Source: an uncultured Aeromonadales bacterium (GTDB taxonomy: Bacteria > Pseudomonadota > Gammaproteobacteria > Enterobacterales > Succinivibrionaceae). From it: a stretch of 64,000 nucleotides of DNA. The stretch is taken from NCBI GenBank assembly GCA_902776275.1, contig CACYPI010000001.1, positions 1 to 64,000 on the forward strand, in the 5' to 3' direction. Shown here in pieces: positions 1-10,335 of the stretch. The translations under genes and the position numbers were made by a program. Position 1 is the first letter of the stretch; each line of letters opens with the position of its first letter. The notes beneath the pieces were generated by a model. That model was not told where the DNA came from. It saw nothing but the letters and a program-made list of their open reading frames with translations, and did no database searches.

Positions 1-113
1 TGAACGCCGCGCGCAACATACTAAGGGCAGGACTTGCCCGGCTCGCCTCCCAAGTGAATCACATTGGTGGTCAGCAAGAGGAACCCGCCGAAGATCTCCT
101 AAGAGATCGGTAG
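1..113 (+). CDS. tnpB: TnpB, C-terminal end (partial)
   Basis: Read with codons starting at base 3, the sequence gives NAARNILRAG followed by a short hydrophilic tail ending at TAG (111-113). The (D)xNAAxNI motif is the last RuvC-like catalytic block of TnpB proteins. The preceding codon ends in TG, compatible with Val, Leu or Met, and the catalytic Asp would lie just outside the window. TnpB is an RNA-guided DNA endonuclease that uses an RNA made from the right end of its own element. Only 36 residues are visible, so whether the gene is intact upstream cannot be judged. Confidence 0.75.
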   Translation, partial: NAARNILRAGLARLASQVNHIGGQQEEPAEDLLRDR

Positions 114-147
114 GAATCCCCTCTCTTTAGAGAGGGGAGGATGTCAA
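1..147 (+). mobile_element. Right end of an IS200/IS605-family element (truncated by window edge)
   Basis: The window opens inside a TnpB reading frame and reaches a right-end structure. After the TnpB stop (111-113) comes a perfect hairpin at 118-137, with an 8-bp stem CCCCTCTC/GAGAGGGG and loop TTTA. A TCAA tetranucleotide follows at 144-147. A subterminal hairpin followed by TCAA is the right-end layout of IS608-like elements moved by a Y1 transposase as single strands. No terminal inverted repeats or target duplication are expected for this family. The left end and any tnpA lie outside the window. The exact boundary at 147 is inferred. Confidence 0.75.
1..147 (+). ncRNA. Possible 3' scaffold of an omega-RNA (reRNA) for TnpB
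   Basis: In IS605-type elements the guide RNA of TnpB overlaps the 3' end of tnpB and the right-end hairpin, and reads out into flanking DNA, which becomes the guide. The visible TnpB tail, hairpin (118-137) and TCAA (144-147) match that architecture. The guide would then begin at about base 148. The RNA itself is inferred from family knowledge; no promoter or processing site can be seen. Confidence 0.4.
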
Positions 148-205
148 GTGCCGGATTTTTGAAGACTGGTGACGCCGGATTTGAGGGAAGGCTTCAGGCA
201 AGACA

Positions 206-228
206 ATGCCGGATCGTGGATCCGGCAT
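206..228 (-). terminator. Hairpin downstream of the small ORF
   Basis: This is a perfect 10-bp inverted repeat ATGCCGGATC/GATCCGGCAT with a 3-nt loop. Read on the minus strand it lies about 30 nt past the stop of the 46-codon ORF at 262-402 and is followed by TTGTCTT. That suits a weak intrinsic terminator for that ORF. Confidence 0.45.
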
Positions 229-261
229 GGCGCGCTTTGCTTGTTTGACCGGGCCTTGCGC

Positions 262-402
262 TCAGTCGCGGCCTTCCTCGTAGAGGAAGAAGACCCCGCG
301 GCGGGCCTGGCGGCGCTGCCTCACTTCCTTCATGAAGATGCGGCGCCTGCGGGTGCGGTTCAAGGCGGTCATGCGGTGCAGGGTGTGCGCTGATCTTTTC
401 AT
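262..402 (-). CDS. Small basic protein, 46 aa, unknown
   Basis: The ORF starts ATG (400-402) and ends TGA (262-264). The start is preceded on the minus strand by GGGAG about nine bases upstream, a usable ribosome binding site. The product is very rich in Arg (about 14 of 46 residues), with a run RTRRRRIF near residues 16-23 and a more hydrophobic end VFFLYEEGRD. Such composition suits an RNA-, DNA- or ribosome-associated peptide, but no family is recognised. It lies between an IS right end and the divergently read purL, and is followed by a terminator-like hairpin at 206-228. The call rests on RBS, hairpin and size only; a chance ORF in high-GC DNA is not excluded. Confidence 0.4.
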   Translation of the reverse strand: MKRSAHTLHRMTALNRTRRRRIFMKEVRQRRQARRGVFFLYEEGRD

Positions 403-663
403 TTGCTCTACTCCCTATCGTCTCTATTGAAACCTTTGATGGGACAACGCTCCAAGAAGGGTGGTCGGTCCTTGAGCGTCAAGTGCCTGCGGCGGGGCCT
501 GTGCTAAAATGGCACCGCCTGCTTAGAGGGCGCGCCGGCATTATAGCAGACGCGGCCTGGGCGGCGCCCGGCGGCGCCGCCACAGCATGGCTGTCACTTG
601 TTCCCGGTCTCATGCACGGGCGCGGTCTTGCGGCATGCCTAAGGCCGCGCGCCGGAGGTATCT

Positions 664-4560
<3,897 letters not shown>

Positions 4561-4577
4561 TCGCTGCGCAAGCCTTG

Positions 4578-4604
4578 CAAGGGGGCGGCTTTGCCGCCCC
4601 CTTG
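4578..4604 (+). terminator. Hairpin after purL
   Basis: A perfect 11-bp stem CAAGGGGGCGG/CCGCCCCCTTG with a 5-nt loop sits 18 nt after the purL stop. No clear T-run follows, so termination may be partial or Rho-assisted. Confidence 0.6.
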
Positions 4605-4661
4605 GCGTATTCGGGCTAAGATGGCTAAAGCAGGTTCCTGTGCGGGATTCAAGCTTTTAAA

Positions 4662-4680
4662 ATATGCTTTATAAGCATAT
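4662..4680 (+). promoter_or_regulatory. Palindromic AT-rich operator candidate upstream of the LysR gene
   Basis: A perfect 8-bp inverted repeat ATATGCTT-TAT-AAGCATAT lies 37 nt before the LysR-type regulator start, in an AT-rich island (4655-4705) that contrasts with the GC-rich surroundings. LysR proteins usually autoregulate from such dyads near their own promoter. The assignment is inferred from position and symmetry. Confidence 0.4.
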
Positions 4681-4716
4681 AATGCTATAAAGTATTTTTA
4701 AATTCAGGGGAACCAA

Positions 4717-5607
4717 ATGGATCTGCGCGTTCTCAAGTATTTCGTCACGGTGGCGCACGAGGAGTGCATCACCACCGCAGCCGAGAAGCTCAAGGTCACC
4801 CAGCCCACTCTCTCGAGGCAGCTCAAGGATCTTGAAACAGAGTTCGGAACCCAGCTCTTCATCCGCGGCTCGCGCAGCCGCTGCATCACCCTCACCCCCA
4901 AGGGGCTGATCCTGAGGCGCCGCGCCGAGGAGTTGCTGGCGCTGGCCGAAAAGACCTGCCAGGAGCTCTCGGCACAATCCGAGATCGCGGGCACCGTCTA
5001 CATGGGGCTTGCCGAGACCCAGGCCGTCAGGGACATCGGGCGCGCCTGCAGCATCGTCAGGGAGAAGCACCCGAAGGTGGACTTCAACTTCCACTCGGCG
5101 GATGCCTGCGAGGTGCGCGAGGGGCTTGAGAAGGGCGTGCTCGACTTCGGACTCTTCTGCGTCGAGGCCGACATGCGCGAGTACGAGACGCTCGAGATGC
5201 CCTTCAAGAACTACTGGGGTGCCTACGTGCGCCATGACAGCCCGCTCGCCTCGCTCAAGGCCGTGAAGCCAGCGGACTTCAAGGGGATCCCGGTGCTGGT
5301 ATCGGGCCAGCCCAGCAGCCGCGACACCATCTCCAAGTGGTTCGGGGACCAATGGGGCAGCTTGAACTTCGCCGCGACTTTCAACCTCATCTACAACTCA
5401 GCCGAGATGGCCAAGGAGGGCCTGGGGGCGGTCATAGGCTTCGACGGCCTCGTCAATACCCAGAGCACCGGGCTGGTCTTCGTGCCGTTTGACCCCGAGC
5501 TCAGGGTCACCAACCGCCTGGCCTGGCGCAGGAACTCAGCGCTCTCGCAGCCTGCGCAGGTGTTCCTCGACACGCTTAAGGGCGAGCTAGCCAAGTCCAG
5601 GGACTGA
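4717..5607 (+). CDS. LysR-family transcriptional regulator
   Basis: At 296 aa this is the usual LysR length. Residues 1-60 carry the winged helix-turn-helix (MDLRVLKYFVTVAHEE, then TQPTLSRQLKDLE), and the rest is a periplasmic-binding-protein-like effector domain. The start follows GGGGAACC. The effector and targets are unknown. There is no divergent gene, the usual clue to a target. The next gene, a membrane metallophosphoesterase, begins 14 nt after the stop, so the two may be co-transcribed. A palindrome at 4662-4680 may be its own operator. Confidence 0.93.
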   Translation: MDLRVLKYFVTVAHEECITTAAEKLKVTQPTLSRQLKDLETEFGTQLFIRGSRSRCITLTPKGLILRRRAEELLALAEKTCQELSAQSEIAGTVYMGLAETQAVRDIGRACSIVREKHPKVDFNFHSADACEVREGLEKGVLDFGLFCVEADMREYETLEMPFKNYWGAYVRHDSPLASLKAVKPADFKGIPVLVSGQPSSRDTISKWFGDQWGSLNFAATFNLIYNSAEMAKEGLGAVIGFDGLVNTQSTGLVFVPFDPELRVTNRLAWRRNSALSQPAQVFLDTLKGELAKSRD

Positions 5608-5621
5608 CTTAGGTACAATCC

Positions 5622-6758
5622 ATGATCCTCAACATCGCCTCCGCGCTGCTGCTCGCAGTGCTGCTGCTGCGCTTCGTGCTCCCGCTGCGCTGCGCCGGAA
5701 TCAAGGTCAGGGCAGCCCTGGCCGCCCTGGTCCTCGTCGCCTGCGCCAAGTACCAGATCTACTCCTGGTCAAGCGGCACGCTCTTCCTGCCTGAGCTGCC
5801 CGTGCCGGTGGTCGTGGGCTTCGAGTTCCTCTACGTCTATTCCGTGGTGCTCGCGCTTGCGCTGGTGATCCGCGACCTCTTGCTCATCGCGCTCAAGATC
5901 CTAAGGCTCGCAAAGCTCAATGTGCGCCTGCCCGGCACAGCCGACGCCCAGCGCCTCGTGCTCGCTGCCGCCTGCGGCCTGCTCTCGGCCTACGGCGTCT
6001 ATGAGGCCGTGAGGCTGCCCTCTGTCAACGAGGTCGAAGTCCGGTATGCGAACCTGCCTTCAGATCTCGACGGTTACCGCATCGTGCAGATGAGCGATCT
6101 GCACGCAGGCCCGCTGCACAAGCGCGCCTGGGTCAGCGATGTCGTCGGGATCGCAAACTCGCTCAAGCCAGATCTCGTCGCGATCACCGGCGACTTCATC
6201 GACGGCAGCGTCGCCCAGTCAGGCGACAGCGTGCTCCCGCTAGCCTCCCTCAAGTCCCGCGACGGGGTGTTCGGGGTCACCGGCAACCACGAGTACTACT
6301 ACGGCATGAGGCAGTGGACGGAGCACCTTGAGAAGCAGGGCGTCCGGATGCTCTTCAACGACCATCGCGACGTGCGCCGCGGCAGCGCCGTGCTCGAGGT
6401 GGGCGGGATCCCTGATCCGGCGGCAGGCCGCATGGGCGGGGAGCTGCCCGAGCCCTCCGAGGTGTTCGCAGGCGGCGTCAATGGCGCCTTCAGGCTCATG
6501 CTCTCCCACGAGCCTGCGTTCTTCATCGCAGAAGGGAACGATGCCGATCTCCAGCTCTCAGGCCACACCCACGGCGGCATGATGCCGATCCTGCGCCAGG
6601 TCGTCGCAGGCGCCAACGCAGGCTTCGTGCGCGGGCTCTACAGCCGCGGCAGCCGCTACCTCTACGTGAGCGACGGCACCGGGATCTGGAACGGCTTCTC
6701 CTGCCGCATCCTCACCCCGCCTGAGATCACCGTGCTGACCCTCAGGAAGGCCGGCTAA
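5622..6758 (+). CDS. Membrane-anchored metallophosphoesterase (YkuE/YaeI-like)
   Basis: The 378-aa protein has three to four hydrophobic segments in residues 1-130 followed by a calcineurin-like phosphoesterase domain. The metal-ligand signatures appear in order: SDLHAG (Asp159, His161), GDFID, GNHEYY, LSHEP and SGHTHGG. Related proteins include YkuE and YaeI, which act on membrane or lipid substrates such as UDP-diacylglucosamine, but the substrate here cannot be read from sequence. The catalytic domain probably faces the periplasm or the outer leaflet. It follows the LysR gene by 14 nt. The family call is firm; the reaction is not known. Confidence 0.9.
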   Translation: MILNIASALLLAVLLLRFVLPLRCAGIKVRAALAALVLVACAKYQIYSWSSGTLFLPELPVPVVVGFEFLYVYSVVLALALVIRDLLLIALKILRLAKLNVRLPGTADAQRLVLAAACGLLSAYGVYEAVRLPSVNEVEVRYANLPSDLDGYRIVQMSDLHAGPLHKRAWVSDVVGIANSLKPDLVAITGDFIDGSVAQSGDSVLPLASLKSRDGVFGVTGNHEYYYGMRQWTEHLEKQGVRMLFNDHRDVRRGSAVLEVGGIPDPAAGRMGGELPEPSEVFAGGVNGAFRLMLSHEPAFFIAEGNDADLQLSGHTHGGMMPILRQVVAGANAGFVRGLYSRGSRYLYVSDGTGIWNGFSCRILTPPEITVLTLRKAG

Positions 6759-6841
6759 CGCAGGCCCTTCGGGGCTGTGCTTAACGGCAGAAACTCAAAT
6801 TCCTTTAGCAAATTTTTTATTAAAATTCCTAAAGTTCCTGC

Positions 6842-6868
6842 TAAAGGGTCCCCCGAATGCGGCGATAT
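6842..6868 (+). promoter_or_regulatory. Sigma-28 (FliA)-like promoter upstream of the first small membrane protein
   Basis: TAAAGGGT (6842-6849), an 11-nt spacer, then GGCGATAT (6861-6868). The flagellar sigma-28 consensus is TAAAGTTT-N11-GCCGATAA, giving about 6/8 matches in each box at the exact spacing. It lies about 45 nt before the ATG at 6913. A 9-bp inverted repeat CCTTTAGCA (6802-6810)/TGCTAAAGG (6839-6847) overlaps its -35 end. Functional status is inferred. Confidence 0.4.
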
Positions 6869-6912
6869 GAAGGTGCGGGGAGGAAGTTCTCCCCGACGTG
6901 GAGGAACATCGC

Positions 6913-7164
6913 ATGAACCAAAGCAGCACCAAGCTCGTCTTTGCGCTTGAGAGCGCCGACATCGCCGCAGCAGCAGTCACGGCGCTCTTGCTCATAGTCC
7001 CGCCGATGGGGATCCTGGCAGGCTTCTGCCCTCAGAGCATCTGCCTCGCAGTGGCGCTCTTAATCGAGGCCCTGGCCTGGGCTGCGCTCCAGATCCTCAA
7101 AATGCACTTCGAGGCCGCGCGCGACTACGCGCTTCTGATGGAGTGCAGGCAGCCAAAGCCCTAA
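6913..7164 (+). CDS. Small two-helix membrane protein, 83 aa (paralog of 7402-7665)
   Basis: The start is the ATG at 6913, chosen because GGAGG lies eight bases before it; an in-frame GTG at 6898 overlaps this site. Two hydrophobic segments (about residues 15-36 and 43-60) are followed by a short charged tail. The block ALLLIVPPMGILAGF recurs as ALLLIVPPYGLLAGF in the next gene, so the two are paralogs. No domain family is recognised. A sigma-28-like promoter precedes it and a good intrinsic terminator follows (7187-7225), so it is probably a single-gene transcript. Its place beside flrBC suggests a flagellar or chemotaxis role, as inference only. Confidence 0.7.
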   Translation: MNQSSTKLVFALESADIAAAAVTALLLIVPPMGILAGFCPQSICLAVALLIEALAWAALQILKMHFEAARDYALLMECRQPKP

Positions 7165-7186
7165 GGCGGCAGAAGGCAGTTTTGAA

Positions 7187-7225
7187 GGCGCGCAAGGCCC
7201 CATGCCTTGCGCGCCATTTGTTTTC
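7187..7225 (+). terminator. Intrinsic terminator after the first small membrane protein
   Basis: An 11-bp perfect stem GGCGCGCAAGG/CCTTGCGCGCC (7187-7197, 7205-7215) with a 7-nt loop is followed by ATTTGTTTTC. It separates the two paralogous small genes. Confidence 0.8.
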
Positions 7226-7275
7226 ATAAGACCAAATCACCAGGTAAAATCCCAAAGCCTTCGCAACTTCCAAAA

Positions 7276-7290
7276 CGGCACGCCCCTTGC
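7276..7290 (+). promoter_or_regulatory. Sigma-54-like -24/-12 element (upstream copy)
   Basis: CGGCACG-N4-TTGC has the invariant GG and GC at the spacing required by sigma-54 (consensus TGGCACG-N4-TTGC). It is 112 nt before the second small membrane protein and 31 nt before a second, better-placed copy. One or both may be active. Confidence 0.45.
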
Positions 7291-7320
7291 GCGGCATGCG
7301 CAAGCCTCTCTTCCAGAAAA

Positions 7321-7335
7321 TGGCATGCCTCTTGC
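7321..7335 (+). promoter_or_regulatory. Sigma-54-like promoter for the second small membrane protein
   Basis: TGGCATG-N4-TTGC, followed by TT, matches the -24/-12 consensus with one change (C to T). The predicted start is near 7347, giving a leader of about 55 nt before the ATG at 7402. It sits next to the gene for a sigma-54 activator (FlrC, 8911-10335). Confidence 0.6.
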
Positions 7336-7401
7336 TTGGATGAGGACAGGCGGCAAAAGACCGCCGCATCAAATCCAAAATAAAAAACGGAGAGGCTCGG
7401 A

Positions 7402-7665
7402 ATGCGCAAGGAACTTATTTTGAAAGTGCATGATCTTTTGGTGTCATTTGCCATCTTTGCAACGGCGCTGCTGCTCATCGTCCCTCCATACGGGCTGCTT
7501 GCAGGCTTTAGCAGCGACAGCCTCTGCCTGCTCATGGGCCTCTGGGGCGAGATCCTCTACATGGCTCTCTCGCTCTTTGCACGAGCGGTGGCGCGCGATC
7601 GCGACGAGTTCCGCCGCATAGAATCGTTCATCAAGCGCAGCGGCGCGGAAAGCATGCAGTACTGA
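7402..7665 (+). CDS. Small two-helix membrane protein, 87 aa (paralog of 6913-7164)
   Basis: Two hydrophobic stretches (about residues 10-34 and 39-60) flank the shared block LLLIVPPYGLLAGF. A basic, Arg-rich cytoplasmic tail (ARAVARDRDEFRRIE) follows, and is longer and more charged than in its paralog. The start follows CGGAGAGG. Tandem sigma-54-like elements upstream (7276, 7321) and a strong terminator downstream (7687-7729) mark it as its own transcript. With flrB starting less than 200 nt away, control by FlrC is likely. No known family is recognised and the function is unknown. Confidence 0.75.
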   Translation: MRKELILKVHDLLVSFAIFATALLLIVPPYGLLAGFSSDSLCLLMGLWGEILYMALSLFARAVARDRDEFRRIESFIKRSGAESMQY

Positions 7666-7686
7666 TTGAAGCCTCATCCTTTAAGG

Positions 7687-7729
7687 CGGCGCACCCGCCG
7701 GGGAAGTCTCCGGCGGGTGCGCCGTCTTT
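7687..7729 (+). terminator. Strong intrinsic terminator before flrB
   Basis: A perfect 15-bp stem CGGCGCACCCGCCGG/CCGGCGGGTGCGCCG with an 8-nt loop is followed by TCTTTTT. It closes the small-membrane-protein transcript. Confidence 0.9.
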
Positions 7730-7807
7730 TTGACAGAGCATCCCCAAATCTTCCGCGCAACCCCGATCACGCTCCCAACTTGCTGAAAAAACGAAATTAA
7801 ATTGTCT

Positions 7808-7822
7808 TGGCACGGATGTTGT
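7808..7822 (+). promoter_or_regulatory. Sigma-54-like promoter for flrBC
   Basis: TGGCACG-N4-TTGT agrees with the -24/-12 consensus except for the last base. It lies 34 nt before the flrB start. In Vibrio-type hierarchies flrBC is a class II operon driven by sigma-54 with FlrA, which fits. No flrA is present in this window. Confidence 0.6.
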
Positions 7823-7855
7823 ATCCTCAGGTCAGGCTAAAAGGCTGGAGGCTTT

Positions 7856-8890
7856 ATGGAACAAGTAAGTCAGAGCGAGTTTGAGCTTTTAAGCGAGGTC
7901 TTCTCCAAGACCCCGTCGGCGATAGTCATCCTCGACGAGCACGGCGTGGTGCGCCGCGCCAACGCGAGCGCGCTGGACATGCTGGGCCAGGAGACGCTCG
8001 AGGGACGCAAGTGGTACGAGGTCATCGAGGCGTCCTTCCAGCCCCGCCGCGACGACGGACAGGAGATCTCAACCCGCGCCGGCAGGCGGCTGCAGGTTCT
8101 CACTAAGCCGCTCTCCCACGGCCAGCTAGTGCAGATGAACGATCTCACGGTCACCCGCACGCTCCAGGACAAGATCCGCCACATGGAGCGCCTCTCGTCG
8201 CTGGGCCAGATGGCAGCCTCGCTGGCCCACCAGATCAGGACTCCGCTTTCGGCGGCGATCCTCTATGCGGCGAACATGGGCAGCCCCAAGCTCCCGCCCA
8301 CGGCGCGCGCGCTCTTCCAGAAGAAGCTGATGTCGCGCCTTGAGGCGCTCGAGGCCCAGGTCAGCGACATATTGATGTACGCCCGCTCAGGCGAGCAGAC
8401 TGTCGCGAAGATGGACGCCGTGGACCTGGCCTCGCAGGTGACCCAGAGCGTGCAGGGCGTCATCGAGCGCGGCGGCGCCGAGCTCATGACCGACATCGGC
8501 GACCGGCCGATGCCAATCCTGGGCAACGTGACCGCGCTCTCCGGCGCCGTTTCAAATCTTGTGGCCAACGCCGTTGAAGCAGGGGCCAAAAAGGTTAAGA
8601 TCTCCTTTAAAAAGGAAAACGGCGAGATCGCCATCTCCGTGGCCAACGACGGCCCGGCGATCCCCGATGACATCCGCAGCAGGATCTGCGAGCCGTTCTT
8701 CACCACCAAGAGCAACGGCACCGGCCTGGGGCTGGCAGTGGCCGAAGCGGTGGCCAGGGTCCATCACGGCCGCCTGACGCTCTCGTCAGCTCCCGGATTC
8801 AACGTGGTGTTCTCGCTGTGCATTCCCGAATACGACAGGGAGGAATCCCCCTCCCCCTCTGAGGTAGCGGCGCAGGGCAGCGCCGCCTGA
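7856..8890 (+). CDS. flrB: Flagellar two-component sensor kinase FlrB (FleS-like)
   Basis: This is a soluble histidine kinase of 344 aa with no membrane segment. A PAS-like domain occupies about residues 12-100. The dimerisation/phosphoacceptor motif is AHQIRTPLSA with His125. The ATPase region shows NLVANAVEAGA (N box), ANDGPAIP (G1) and GTGLGLAVAEA (G2). The H-box context RLSSLGQMAASLAHQIRTPLSAA is that of FlrB/FleS. It should phosphorylate FlrC, encoded 20 nt downstream, to switch on mid-stage flagellar genes. A sigma-54-like promoter lies just upstream. The Ser/Pro/Glu-rich C-terminal tail is an unconserved extension. Confidence 0.9.
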   Translation: MEQVSQSEFELLSEVFSKTPSAIVILDEHGVVRRANASALDMLGQETLEGRKWYEVIEASFQPRRDDGQEISTRAGRRLQVLTKPLSHGQLVQMNDLTVTRTLQDKIRHMERLSSLGQMAASLAHQIRTPLSAAILYAANMGSPKLPPTARALFQKKLMSRLEALEAQVSDILMYARSGEQTVAKMDAVDLASQVTQSVQGVIERGGAELMTDIGDRPMPILGNVTALSGAVSNLVANAVEAGAKKVKISFKKENGEIAISVANDGPAIPDDIRSRICEPFFTTKSNGTGLGLAVAEAVARVHHGRLTLSSAPGFNVVFSLCIPEYDREESPSPSEVAAQGSAA

Positions 8891-8910
8891 ACAAAAACGG
8901 GTGCCAGGAG

Positions 8911-10335
8911 ATGAACCGCAACCAGAGCCAGATCCTAATTGTTGACGACGACAGCGAGCTGCGGGAGGCGATCTGCGACACGCTGATGCTCACCGGGTAC
9001 GCCTGCATCGAGGCAGGCTCCGGCGAGGAAGCCCTGGAGGTGCTCTCAAGGCGCCATGCCGACATGGTCATCACCGACGTCCAGATGGACGGGATGAACG
9101 GCCATAAGCTCCTGCTCAACATCCACGAGAAATACCCCGGGATCCCGGTGCTGCTGATGACGGCCTACGCCAATATCAACGGCGCCGTCGAGGCGATGCG
9201 TGACGGCGCGGTGGACTACCTGGCAAAGCCCTTTGCCCCCGAGGTGCTCCTAAACCAGGTCTCCCGCTACGTGCCGGTAAAGCGCGTGGCCTCGGGGGAG
9301 CCTGTCTGGAAGGATCCGTCAACCGGCGAGCTTCTGAAGCTCGCCGCCAAGGTCGCGGTCACCGACGCGACCGTGATGGTCACCGGCCCATCGGGCTCTG
9401 GCAAGGAGATCCTCTCGCGCTACATTCACGACAAGTCCCCCCGCGCCTCGGGGCCCTTCGTCGCCATCAACTGCGCGGCCATCCCCGACACCATGCTCGA
9501 ATCGACGCTCTTTGGCTACGAGAAGGGCGCCTTCACCGGCGCCGTTCAGGCCTGCCCGGGCAAGTTCGAGCAGGCCCAGGGCGGGACCATACTGCTCGAC
9601 GAGATAACCGAGATGGATCTCTCGCTGCAGGCAAAGCTCCTGCGCGTGCTCCAGGAGCGCGAGGTCGAGCGCCTGGGCTCGCGCAAGACCATCGAGCTTG
9701 ACGTCAGGGTCATCGCCACCTCTAACCGCGACTTGAAGCAGGCCGTGGCCGAGCACAAGTTCCGCGAGGATCTCTACTACCGCCTGAACGTCTTTCCGCT
9801 GCACTGGAAGGCCCTGAAGGACCGTCCGCTCGACATACTGCCGATCGCCAGGTTCCTTCTTGGCAAGCACGCCTCTGACAACCAGATGGCGATCCCCGAG
9901 ATCAGCCCCGAGGCCTCCAGGAAGCTTGAGGCATACGCGTGGCCTGGGAATGTGCGCGAGCTTGACAACGTCATGCAGCGCGCGCTGATCCTCTCAGGCG
10001 GCAAGGGCATCGGCCCTGAGAGCGTGATCTTCGACGAGGCCGGGCTCGACGCCGCGCTCTCAGGCCGCGAGGCTTCCTCAGGCGCCGCCCCGGTACTCGA
10101 GCAGCGCCAGGATCAGGAAGCCGAGGCAGCAGCCTCGGATCCGGTGCGGGATCAGAAGATCCCCTCGGGCCTGGGCGGCGAGCTCAAGCAGCAGGAGTAC
10201 CAGATAATCCTCGACGCGCTCATCGAGTTCCGCGGCAACCGCCAGATGGTCTCCGAGAAGCTGGGCATCAGCCCCAGGACGCTGCGCTACAAGATCGCCA
10301 AGATGCGCGACGAAGGGATGATCATCCCGGGATGA
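8911..10335 (+). CDS. flrC: Sigma-54-dependent flagellar response regulator FlrC
   Basis: The 474-aa NtrC-type activator has three domains. The receiver (1-120) has the acidic pocket DDD12-14, phosphoacceptor Asp56 and a Lys in LAKPF. The AAA+ domain has Walker A GPSGSGKE (159-166), the sigma-54 contact loop GAFTGA (206-211) and a Walker B near LLDEI. A Fis-type helix-turn-helix lies at the C-terminus (RQMVSEKLGISPRTLRYKI). It follows flrB by 20 nt and activates class III genes such as flgO and hook-basal body operons in related organisms. The linker (about 385-420) is Gln/Glu/Ala-rich. Its stop overlaps the start of the next gene. Confidence 0.93.
   Translation: MNRNQSQILIVDDDSELREAICDTLMLTGYACIEAGSGEEALEVLSRRHADMVITDVQMDGMNGHKLLLNIHEKYPGIPVLLMTAYANINGAVEAMRDGAVDYLAKPFAPEVLLNQVSRYVPVKRVASGEPVWKDPSTGELLKLAAKVAVTDATVMVTGPSGSGKEILSRYIHDKSPRASGPFVAINCAAIPDTMLESTLFGYEKGAFTGAVQACPGKFEQAQGGTILLDEITEMDLSLQAKLLRVLQEREVERLGSRKTIELDVRVIATSNRDLKQAVAEHKFREDLYYRLNVFPLHWKALKDRPLDILPIARFLLGKHASDNQMAIPEISPEASRKLEAYAWPGNVRELDNVMQRALILSGGKGIGPESVIFDEAGLDAALSGREASSGAAPVLEQRQDQEAEAAASDPVRDQKIPSGLGGELKQQEYQIILDALIEFRGNRQMVSEKLGISPRTLRYKIAKMRDEGMIIPG

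Noticed and set aside
169-393. 74-codon plus-strand frame over the small minus-strand ORF
   Set aside because: It starts without an RBS and runs across the hairpin at 206-228. The minus-strand ORF has better signals.
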